DNA of 64,000 nt from Euglena gracilis (lineage: Eukaryota; Euglenida; Euglenophyceae; Euglenales). The stretch is taken from contig CP154955.1 in assembly GCA_039621445.1 (NCBI GenBank), positions 47,267,540-47,331,539 of the forward strand, in the 5' to 3' direction. This document shows positions 1 to 11,500 of this stretch, piece after piece. The notes below the pieces were generated by a model. That model saw only the letters and a program-made list of their open reading frames with translations, made no database searches and was not told the origin of the DNA. A program made the position numbers and the translations under genes. Each line of letters opens with the position of its first letter. Position 1 is the first letter of the stretch.

Positions 1-433
1 GCCTCTTGGTGTGGATGCTTTTCACAGACAACTTCCCCTCACCTATTCCAACTTGATACCCCAAGCAACATTGTTTGATGGTGGCACTGTTATATCCCAT
101 CCACTTGTGTGCAATAAACCTAATGCAGGAATCACACCTTTAACAGAGAAAAAAAACGCTTCACATGTTTGAAGCGTCCCAAAAACCCCCAGCAAAAAAA
201 AACCAAAGTGGACAAGAGCCTCTCTGGCAGGAAAAAAGAAGCTTATTCCCAAAACCTTGCATTTGCATATTGCAACAAAAAACTCTTTGACCTCTTTAAT
301 CCCTGAGCACCCATTCCAAACGGACCTCCTTGGATGCGTTAGCTTGTCACGACTGCTTTCATGTTGACTGAATGATCAAAATGTAGTGTTGGTATGAAAG
401 AATTTTAAGGCAGCTTTACCCCCCACCTGTAGA
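1..433. other. Non-coding left edge, nothing recognised
   Basis: No exon-like GC3-rich stretch is visible on either strand. The sequence is of mixed composition with short poly-A runs. It may be intergenic, or an intron of a gene that begins outside the window. Confidence 0.5.
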
Positions 434-525
434 AAAAAATGGCCGAAAATGGCCGAAAATGGCCGAAAATGGCCGAAAATGGCCGAAAATGGCCGAAAAT
501 GGCCGAAAATGGCCGAAAATGGCGA
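434..525. repeat. 10-bp tandem repeat AAAATGGCCG, about nine copies
   Basis: Nine nearly perfect copies of AAAATGGCCG are visible. Related loose AAAATGGCC/GGCCATTTTT motifs recur in many intron elements of the window, so this array may have expanded from one of them. The encoded MAENGRKWPK periodicity is a by-product of the repeat and not a protein. Confidence 0.9.
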
Positions 526-689
526 AAATCTGGGGGTCAACTATAGGTGCTTGGACACCCCCCCCCCCCCGGGCCTACCCCCTGGGTGGGTGGGTGGGGG
601 TGACCCCCCACTCCCTCCGGTCTAAAAAAACCCCCCGGATGGGCCATGTGGGGTTTCCAACAGAAGTTTGGCACCCACCCCCGGGGCCC

Positions 690-818
690 CGGCTGCGCGG
701 GGCGGCCACCACCGCGCGGCTGGTCAGCTTCCTGTCGGCGCTGCCCGGGGAGGCGGAGGTGCTGCTGGACGCCGACACGTGGGCGGAGGTCCGGCGGAAG
801 TACGGCCATGCCGAGGGC
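690..818 (+). CDS. Candidate exon, unassigned (VSFLSALPGEAEVLLDADTW)
   Basis: Strong third-position G/C bias and a sensible protein reading (about 43 residues with LLDADTWAEVRRKYGH) stand out between poly-C tracts. The flanking splice sites are not clear. The LLDAD stretch is weakly reminiscent of the end of an ankyrin helix, but I do not recognise a family. It probably belongs with the exon at 1623-1798. Confidence 0.45.
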
Positions 819-3800
819 CGCCCTTCCCCCCGGCCCACGTGGGGGGGGGGGGACGGACAGGATGGGTCCCTGGCATGGTTGTCCCCCAAAGCAAATGCCA
901 AATACCCGCCCCATCTGTGGGCAGTTCCGCGCCAGTTCCTCTTCTCAATACACCTCCGAGAGTGCAGGCTCCTTGTGCGCAGACATGTTCTCACCGAACA
1001 GTGATTCCGTCACATAGTCGTACAGTAGTTCAAGTCACTCAGAGTCTTTAGCCAGGTGTATTGAAATGAAGCAATATTTTTACTGTAAAATCAAGATTCA
1101 GGTGGGAGGTGAAGTGAGGTGGGAGGTGTAGTCCCCATTTGGAGTGAATCAGGAAGGGGAATTTATCTTTGTTTGACGTGCGGAAAATCCACATTCCAAG
1201 GTATGAAATGGACCCCAAAAGTGCCCCCCCCCCCCCGAGCCTCGAAGGGCGGATGAATGCGCTGGGGAACCTATGGTCATGAAGGATATCTGGAAGGAAC
1301 CAGTGTAAATGATTGAAGGAAAATGAGATTAGGCATTGGTGGATTATTTGGATTCTTTACTCATGAATGCACATGATGTGGGGGTTTCCGCGAAGGAGGT
1401 AGAACGGTGGGAGTTGCTGCTGTGGCCAGCCAGCGGCTGCAACAACGCTTGCTGTGGCGGCTGCGTCGCCCCCCCCACCCCCCATGTCCGCTACCTGCTA
1501 TGGTAACTTGATGCCATGTCTGAATGGATGGGTGGATGGCTGGGCACATGTGGGTGGGTGGGGCTTGGGGTGGGTGGGGGGTCTGTTGGTGGGTGGGCGG
1601 AGGTGCTGGCCCTCCCCCGCAGAGAAGTGGCTCCTGGCCCACCGCCTGAAGGTCCCCCTGGACGATGTGGACGTGTACGAGGTGGAGGAGGTGGACCCCG
1701 GCGCCGTGCGGCGGGCGCAGTGGGAGGCCGCGGGGGTGTTGGCCGGTGGGATCGATGCCGCCTTTGCTGGCCAGCCCACCACAGGATGGGTGCAGGAGGT
1801 GCAGGATGGCTAGGTGGGACTCTTGCCAGACACCCAGACCAGCCTGCCTCAGCACAAACACACACACACACACATGCGTGTGCATGCCCGAACACAGTCA
1901 AACACAAACACACAACAGACACCCACATGTGCCCGCACACACGCACACACACACATGCAATGTGGAAACATATTTCCTCGTATCCGTATTCGTTCCGAAA
2001 GTTCCAGGTTTTCCATTAATTCTGTCTGTGTATATTGCCACACTCCCCAGTTTCTACTCTGCCATTTTGCCGGGGTGAGATTTTCGGTCAAAAAATCGAT
2101 TTTTCGAAAGTATCTCGAGAAAACGTACATTATTTCCGGAAGTGTCTCACAAACCAAATGCACCCCCAGAGGCCCTCCATCACCCTCCGTTCGCCGTTTT
2201 GGCCGCCGACACGCCTGGCCCGTGTTCTGGCGTGTTTTTGTGGCCCAAAACGGCCCATCGGTTTGAAAACAGTACCTTTTCGTGAAACATTCTCAATTTT
2301 TTTCTCTGTCATTCTTATTTGGACTGATCGAGATATCAGCGGGGGGAGCACTCTCCGACCGAGTTAGCCCGGACAGACTGGGCTGTGGGTGACGGTGAGT
2401 GGGGCGGGCGGTGGGCTGTGGCCAGTGCCCGCGACCACACCGCCCAGCTGCTCACCCACCTGCAGGAGGGGAACGAGGTGGCATGCCGGATGGACCTCAG
2501 CGACGGGGCAAATCCAAATGCTGTGGTGCCGGATGCCGCGCAAGGCCCCTCGCAAGCTTCTTGTTAAGGAAATGCGCCCCCCCCCCCCCCCCGGGGTGGG
2601 GGCTGTGGGCAGGCAGCGGGGGGGGGGAGGGCATTTTCTACCCCGGGGGGGGGGGGGGTTGGGTGGTGACCCCCAGCGCCGAAGGCTCCGGAGGCCCGAA
2701 AATGGCCATTTTCCAGGGGAAATTGGCTTCCTCAGCAGGTGCCGGGGGTCCAAAACCGACCCAGGGGGGGAGGGCATATGCCTGCTATGGGCAGGCTGGT
2801 AAGAAGAGGCCTTGCCCACGGGAGTTTGGGCTGTCTGGCCATTTTGTGCTGCTCATAAACAAACTCCCTGAAGACTCAATTGTTTAGCGCGGGGTCCTGG
2901 CACTGGCTCGGACGGGGGCTGTCCGTTGGTGGTCGCAGCGGTCCAGCACGACATGCCCACGTTGTGCACCGCCCTTCTCGACGTGTGCAGCATCTGATAC
3001 CACGTGTTTGTAGCCCCCGCCTTGCTGTCGTGATTTACCGTTGCTTTTCCTCCATTAGTATGGGGTTCGGAAAACTCCAATTTCAATGCACGTTTTCCAC
3101 CTTTCCCAACGTGGGGACGGGATGGAATGGAAGACAAAAACTGTTTGTCCTGCGGGTGGCATTATTTTTTTGATTCCAGTGGCTGCACACACTACGACGC
3201 CAGAGCGGACGTGCGTGCCATGGACAACACCGGCACCAGCCTGATGGCTCTGGTCAGGGTGACTTCCCACTTCCTTCCGGTCTGCTGGAGAGGCGCCAAA
3301 CACACTCACTTCCTGTTCACAGATATACTGAGGTTGACTGTGACATTGACTGCACGGCGTCAATTCAATTTTCACCCCCCATCTGATGCCCTATCAACCC
3401 TCTCCAAAACTTACTAGCAAAGCCCCCCCAATGATTCACCACCAGCACAACACGAGCTAAAAGCAAAGGGTCTCCAGAAATTGAAGTTTCAGTGTGAAGG
3501 TTCACCAAAGGTGGTCATGCGCGACACCGCTTTATTGAAATCTCATCCAGGTTTGCTCCTCAGGTTTGGTGGGGAGGGCAAACTGGGCCATCAGGTGGTC
3601 GGTGATCCAACGCGGTTTGGGCAATTTGGGCGGTTGGGCGGTTGGGCGGTTGGCTGGAGTTTGGGCGGTTGGGCGGTTGGGCAGTTGGGCAGTTGGACGG
3701 TTGGCTGGTGTTTGGGCAGTTGGGCGGTTGGGCAGTTGGGCGGTTGGGCAGTTTGGCCGCCCTGCCCCTGGCCGCCCTGCGGCAGTGGCATGCGGTGTGT

Positions 3801-6253
3801 GCGCGGCTGGAGGCCCTGGGGGTGGCCGACGCCGTCGTGGGCGTGGAGCAGCACATCGGAGCGGACGGCGCGGAGCTGATCGCCCAGCTGTGCCCCCGGC
3901 TGCGGGCGTTGCCCAGGGCGGTGCGAGGGGGGTCCCCCAGAAAAGTTTGGCGATGGGGCAGCAAATTCATATTCCGAGGTGCCGATGTGGTGCACGGCAC
4001 AGAGGGTCCAATCTGCCCCCCCCCCCCCCCGTCCACAAAAACCAGGCAAGCAGCCAAGAGCACCAAACGTGGCAGATTTCCGTGTTTTTGCGGGTTTTTG
4101 TGAGCGATGAAAATGGTCTTCAAAATGTGTTTTCACAGCACTAGCCAGGTGGGCAATTGGCACCCCTCTGTGCTGTCCAGTTTTTGCCCCCGGGGCTTTT
4201 CACAACCCCCCCCCCCCTCAGGGCTGTACGGGAATCCCCGAAAATCGATGGGTGGTTGGGGGGTCGACCCCCACCCCAATCCTGGTCGGTGGGGGGGTCC
4301 AACCCTCCCACCAGACCTTCCCGTATTTCTGGGGGCGCCAATTTTTTTGGTCAAAATTTTCTTTTGACGCCTTTCAGCATCAAAGGAATCTTCCTTGCGT
4401 GGGTGCTATGCCCCCCCCCCCCAAAGGGGCTGCTGCCAACACTGATTTTGGCCCAGCCCAGCCCAGGAGCACCCCCCCCCCCCCAGCCCCAGCACAGCAC
4501 AGCAAACCCCCTTTTTTTTTTAACTGGTTCCAGCCAAATTCTCGGTGCTTTGCGCTGAAAATTTTTAAAAAAGAGTCAAAAAACGGCCAAAATGGTGTTT
4601 TTGGGGTTTTTTGAAGGCCTTTTGAGGGTTGTCAGGTGCTCAGTTTTTTTTGCAAGCTGTATTTTGTATGTCTTTTTTTTGTGCAATTGTCCGGTTACGG
4701 CCCAGCCTGGACCAGCTCAGGTTCAGCTGGGGTCCCCCCCCCCCCCCCCCGAGGGGGGCTTGCCAGCCCAAATTTCTAGCCCTAGCCCAGCAACCCCCCC
4801 GGGCCCCTAAAGAGATGCATGGTTTGAAGGGAGGGGGTACTTCTGCAATGCTATTGCACCCCCCCCAATCTTACTCTGCAGCCGAAAATAACCACTTTCT
4901 AGCCCCAGTTGGACCCGGGGGGTGCCCTTGCTATGGGCCGGCACCACGCCGCACAAACCCCCCCCCCCCCCCCCCACTGCCGCAGGTGTTCCTGAAAAGC
5001 AGCCTACCCCCCCCCCCCTCCTAGGCGTTACCCACTCAGGCCTTCAAAGTTATGGTCATAAAAAATTAAATTGTCACGAGGCAGCGTGTTTCCGCTTCCT
5101 CGTGGCCATTATGAAAAATTTGGGGTATGTTTGTTGTCAATCTTCTCCAGCTTCTTCCAGCTTCTCATTCCTGCTTCTTTGCGTTCAACAAAGGAAGCGG
5201 GTTTTGGCAACCTACGCTTCCCCTGCTCTTTCGGTTCTCGCAAGACCCCCATTTCGGGTCGTTTTGCTTTTCTTTACCACACGCGCCCCGCCGCCGTCCA
5301 TCGGGGACCAGAACCACATCGCGGAGGCCGGGCTGCTGGCCATCGCCCGCCACTGCGAGCTGCTGACGGCCCTCACCGTGGGCGCCGGGCAGGGCAGGGC
5401 GGCCCGGGTCTCTTTTGTCCCCCCCCCCCCCAAGCACTCAGCACGGCCCATGTGTCCCCCCGCCCCCCCCCCCCGACACAGTATGGCGCTGCTGTCCCGG
5501 CAGTTAGGGTTCGCCCATTTCCGACCTTCATCGACGTGCCATGCTGTGTTTCAGCTGGCACGTAGGCCCATCAACGGCTGCCACGCGTGGGCGGTGCACT
5601 GGCTGGGCCACCGCGAGAACCTCCAAGGTGTGGCCGGTCGGGAGGGGGCAGGTCCCCCCGGGCTGCCCTGGAGGAGGGGGTCGGGGCGTTGGCAGTGACG
5701 GCGCTGGCGGACCACTGCCGCGAGCTGCGCGCCGTCCACCTTGGGGACAACGGCCAGGGTGGGCTCTGGGCATCGTCGGCCGTGGTATCGTGGACAGTTG
5801 ATGGCGGCATCTGTTTTCGTTCTCATTACCTGTGGCCATTTTCAGAATGTTGAAACGTTTCTCTCATGCTTTCACCCTTTTTGTCCCAACGGCTGCCATC
5901 CCCCCCCCAGACCCCATCTGAATGACCAGTGGATAGGCCTTTTCCGGGTGTGCTTTATGCCACCAGAATTGCGTTCCTTGTGGGAAAGTCCTATCCAGTT
6001 GTCACCCCCAGAAGCTGTCGCCCAAGAAAGTTTCCCGGGGGAGGTATAGAAGGTACCCAAAAGAAATTTGGTATAAAACTGGTCTTTTTACAACAACTGG
6101 AAGCAGTGAAAGTTGGTAGAGGCCACCCCAAAAAAGTTTGATCCCCTAAATGAAGCCTCCCCCCCTTGAGGGTCTTGAAATCTCTCCCATGCGAATGCCC
6201 ACCCACCCACCCACCCACACACACGTGCGCGCGCACACACACGCGCGCACACA

Positions 6254-6291
<38 letters not shown>

Positions 6292-8550
6292 ACAACACCT
6301 ATAAAGCTGGGTTGGGGCTTTGCTTGGACGGTGTGTGTGTCGGGTGCCGCCCTGCCAGCCAACAGCGTCGGCCAGGCTGTGGCGGTGCTGGCGGAGCGGG
6401 GCCGGCAACTGACGTCCCTCGGCCTCGGCGCCAACAACGCCGTGGGGGAGCAGGGTGCCCGCGCCATCGCCAAGCACTGCCGGCACCTGACCACCCTGCC
6501 CAGGCCGCCCTGGCCGCCTCTCCGGCCCCGGCAGACCTATATCACTAGTACTTTTGCAGTTGTGCAGTTCGTGACCCCGCAAAGGTGCTCATCTCTGTTT
6601 CATATTTGTGATACTTGTTTTGGCAGTACTGCCTATGCCTCCACATGTGCCTCCGCCACTTTCGCTGAAGGCAACCGATAAACCCATAGCAATTGCTGGC
6701 ATCATCTCCAAAAACCTTCAACCGTTTTGTCTTTGGTGGCGTAAGTTGCCCAAAAGTTTATGAAGGTTTGAAAACGGGGGAGGAAACGGAAAAACGCTTC
6801 GTCCAACCCCCAAAAATTTTAGTTTTTTTTTGAAAGAGGCCGTATTTGGCCGTATTTGGGCCGTTTCTGCCGCCGTTTTGGCTTGGAGTGATGGATTTCT
6901 ATTCGTGGCGGAAATGAGCGAAACGGGGTATAGTTTTTTCAGTGAAAGTCGAGAGTTATTGCAAAAACTGGCTCCTACACTAGACATTTACCCCCCCCCC
7001 CCACTTGACCAATGTGGGCTCAGCGCTGGGTGTATTTTGGACCCATTTTGCGACCCACATGGGCATATAGGAGGTCCTCCCAAAAACCCCCAAAACCGCT
7101 TTTTTTCACACCTTCCCAAGCTTCGAAGAAAAATATGTCATTGAAAATCCAAAAATTTTCCAAGAGAAAAAACATCAATAAAATGTGACTGTGCCAAAAT
7201 TTGGTGATTTGGCACAAAAATTTGGCGGTTTCTTTGACTTTGCACTAATTTCACCACTCCTAAAAAACTGCTAACACTTTAAACCTGAAATTTTTGATAT
7301 TTTTTGTGAAAATGATGTTTTTTTTTGCTGGAAATTGGAGCCCAGACATACATCAGCAAGACCCACGGCCACCGATGGGGGTCCGGTGGCCTATGGCCAC
7401 CGCGTCGGGGGTGGGGGGGGGTTGGCACCCCCCCCCCCTCCCCTCCGCCCCCCCCCTTATCACTGACCATTGTTGCAAAAAAACGGAAGCCTGGACTGGA
7501 CATTTACCTACACCCCCCCCCCCCTGCCCACCCCCCCCCCCCCCCCCCCCACCCCCCACACCCCCCCACACTTGTCTAGTGTAGGAGCCAGTTTTTTTTT
7601 GCAATATATGACAGTCGAAGTCGTCGAAAAGGGCACAACATTTTCAGTTTGTGCTGTGGGGTATCGTGTGGGTTCTTTCCACTTTCTGCCCCGGCTCCCC
7701 TCCCAATCGAAGGGGAGACCGGTGCCACGATGGGCCTGGCCCCATTGATCGGTGATGCCAACCACATCCTCTCCAGCTGCCAGAGAAACGCCACCGCCCC
7801 AACAGAAGGGTTGGTTTGGGGCGCCGCCAGTGCTTTGCATTGGCCGGCTCTCTTGTTTGACAATATATTGTATATCTATAATATGTACTTATACATCTGT
7901 ATGTATATTGCCGCACATTTATATTTGCCTTGCCTACCTGACACTTTGACCCTTTGGGGCTGATGGACCCCATCCTCAAGGAGTTTATGGGTCCTGGATT
8001 TTCGGAGGACGAGCGACCCCACCAAACACCAAGACAGCAAGACCGCATGTCATGTCCCCCTTCCATTCCCCGGCTTTTTTTTTTTTTTTTTACCAGCCAC
8101 CACTTCAGCAACCTCGGGCCAGGCGGGTCAGAATGCCTCGGCCCGTCCCCCCGGCAGGCCCGTCCCCTGTGAGCATGTGACATGCATTTCCTTCGCCCCG
8201 GGTGGCTTCGGTTCCTGTCCATTCAACAAATGGGCCATTGCCATGCCTGGGCCATTGCCATGCCCACGTGGCCATCGGGGGTCGGGCGTCGAGTTTCCTG
8301 TCCATTGGGCCCTTGTGTGTCACGCAGAGCTGTTCTTTGGCTCATGGCCCAATCCTTGTGGCCGGTCCCTGCCTCCGGTGTCCGGGCCATTGCTGAGCAG
8401 TGCCGCTGCCTGACGTCTCTGGCCGTGCCCTGGGTTGGCAATTGATGGCTGGATGCACCCAAAAAGAACGGGAGTGGTTTATTTTTTTTAATGGGTTTAT
8501 TTGCCCACATATTTTTTTTATCGTTTATTTGCTTATTGTTTGTTTGTTTA

Positions 8551-8586
<36 letters not shown>

Positions 8587-11500
8587 TTATTGTTTGTTTG
8601 TTTGTTTTATTCCTGTGCCCAGAGTGAGGGCACAGGAATATGCTGGCTTACTTGTCCCAACAGGGCATATGCCACTGTGCACTGCTCTCCCATCCACCAG
8701 CTGTCATCTTTCCACCCCTTTAGGTCATCCCCTTCCTGACTGGGAAGTTGCCACCCGAGCTTGTACTCATTCACTTGCCGGGAACGAGTACACCAGGATT
8801 AGGCACCTGGGTTAGGGGCGCTGAGCTCTTTAGAGAAAGAGCGACGCTTACCAGCAGGAAAGGGGGGGCTACAACTCCACGCACCTTCCCCCCTGCCCCT
8901 GGGCAGGGGATGAAAACTGCGGAGTATCACGAGAGCACGGCCACATTCCCGGATTTTTTTCCCAATCGTGAGCGACTGGCTCCCTGCTTCCGAGTCACCT
9001 CCATTTGACCCCCAACTCCCCGCCAGGCACGAGATATTCAGCCAACAAGGGGTCCAAGCTTGGCAGGATTGGCCAACCCCCCCCCCCCACACGCAGTTTT
9101 GGCTCTGCCATTTCGCTAAGGTGAGCATTGTTTGTTTGTTTGTTTGTTTGTTTGTTTGTTTGTTTGTTTGCTTGCTTGTTTGTTTGTTTTTTCGCGATGG
9201 TCGTTTTCACTTACGTGGTCCATATCCATAACCCAAGTAGTGAGCATCTCAGGACACTACCCCCCCCCCCTCCCCGGGAAACTGTCCTGCCTGAGGACCT
9301 GTCAAGGTCTTGCCTGGGAAACTGTCAGGTCGGTACCGGCCAACGTGTGATGGTGGGAAGTTGTCAGGGTCCCCAGTACCGACCAACCTGTCAGGCGAGT
9401 TTCCCAAGGGGGGGGGGGTAGGTACTTGGCAAGGCTGCCTCCCAGAAAAGTGCACGTGTTCAAAATGGCACATTTATTCAGTTTCTGGAATTTTGCTTGG
9501 GGGATATCCACGCTGACGCATGACCCTCGGGATGACGCCAGCCGGCAAAAGGGCACGCCGCCTTAATAGCGCCAGCGGCAAAGCCGCCATACTGCGCTTG
9601 GAAAGCTCCCCTGTTTGACGCTTCCCCCCCCGCCTCTGTGGGAATTACGTGGGACCCCGGGCCCCGGGGCCCGCCGGCGCACATCGGCGCCACCAACGAC
9701 ATGCGCGCCGACGGGGCCCGCGCGGTCGCCCGGCACTGCGCCGCGCTGACGGCGCTGCACGTCGGGGCCGGGCGGGCCGCCCGTGGGGAAGGAAGGAAGG
9801 TTGGGGGCGGCGCGGAAGCCGGAGGGCCCTCCCTCCGGCGCCGTGGGGGGATTTCTTTTTCTTTTTTGGGGGCCAAACCCCTGGTGGAAAACCCAAAAAC
9901 GAAAGGGAATTCGGAAGGCCTGGGGGCAACGACTGGGGGTGGGTTGTCGCCCAACCCTCCAACCTGCGGTACACAGCTGGCGTTGGGGGTTCGGAGTGGG
10001 GCGTCTGTATGACGGGGAGGGGGCATGAACGCCCTCCCACCAGGATTGATTTCTATCAACATCGTTCTTTTCCATTCAGTCACATCAGAGCCTTTCTGGG
10101 GCTGCTGGTTCAACACCCATGCGCAGTCCTCGCGAAGTTGCGTCTTCGGTGCTGGGGGGCCACATTCTCCCCCACGCTGCCCTGGTGGAACAGGGTGACC
10201 CCTGTTCCACCAGGGCAGCGTGGGGGGGGGGGCAGCAGGGGTTTTCCCAGCCGGCCTAAACTTTCCAGCCTCTGTGCCGGAGCCCCCTCCCCTATGGGTC
10301 TCTACACAACGCCTGATTGGGTGCAACGGGCAGGCTGTGGGTGGGGGAACCTTCAGGTCGAGTTTCAAGGGTGGCACTGCAGCACACCCCCACCCGTTGC
10401 TGTTTTGGGCAGCAATTTCGTAGCACGCTTTGCAACACAAGTCACCCCCCCCCCCCCTCGCCCTGTGGTAGAAGCTAAAGCTTGGTTCCCGCCCACAGAC
10501 AAGAACCGACCGCCCACTCGTCAATGGAAAAGCCCCCTCCCTGACGTAATCGGCCAGTTGTGCACTCACTGACTGGGGGGGGGGGGGGCTGCGGCAGTCG
10601 TGTGGAATCAAGAGTTGAAACTGATGTGCGAATACCTCTCCATTCAAACCTTTTTGGAGAGGGGCTGTGTGAGCAGCGATCGAACGTCCAGAACGCTCAC
10701 ACAAGACACAGATTTGGGATTTGGGACCTCCCCAAGGCAGCCCGGCATCGGCAATGACATCGGCCATGCGGGGGCCCTGGCCATCGCAGAGAGCTGCCCG
10801 CAGCTGCAGCGCCTCCACATCGAGTACGGCGCCCGGTGGGGGACGCTGGGATTGATCACACGGTTGAAAGAATGTGCAGGATACGGATACCAGGTACACA
10901 CAGCGTGACGCTTTCCGCGGGATGACCTATAAAGCTCCACTCCCTCCCCCCCAGGAAGTTTCAAGCCCCGAGAACCAAGCACCTATGCCGACCGCAGCCG
11001 ACCGCAGCCGACCGCATACTTTTTGCCCCAAGTCCACATTTATTGTCACACGACAGTGAGTAAGTGGATTGTTTTTTATACACACTGATTGTATTTTCTC
11101 TTTTGAGAGGCTTGATGCTTCAGTCTTTCATGGCATTGCAGATGCAGATTGTCTTTAAGGAGCATATTGCTAGTTCTTTGCCCTATTGCTAGGTCTTTTC
11201 TAACGTCATCGGTGGTTTCGTCATCCAGGAATGGGCAAATAAGTGCGACCGCATCCGACCGCTGCCGACCACTGCCGACCGCAGCCGACCGCGGAAAAAT
11301 TCTTGGCCCCGACCATAGGTGCCTCCCAAGAACCTGTCGGGCCCACCCAGGAGCAACTGCCAGACTCCCTGGCACTGGCCGACCCATCATCGGCAGCACC
11401 GGCTAACCTGTTGGGGGTGTTAGGTACGACCGGTGGGCATTTGGGCCTTTCTGCCCCAGGGTTGCCGTTGTCGTCCCCACCGCCTCAACGCCCTTCTGGA

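Noticed and set aside
9478-10899. 473-residue open frame on the - strand
   Set aside because: It is the antisense shadow of LRR exons 6 and 7, whose GC3 bias removes antisense stops. The protein has no recognisable domain and is interrupted by poly-Pro from G runs.
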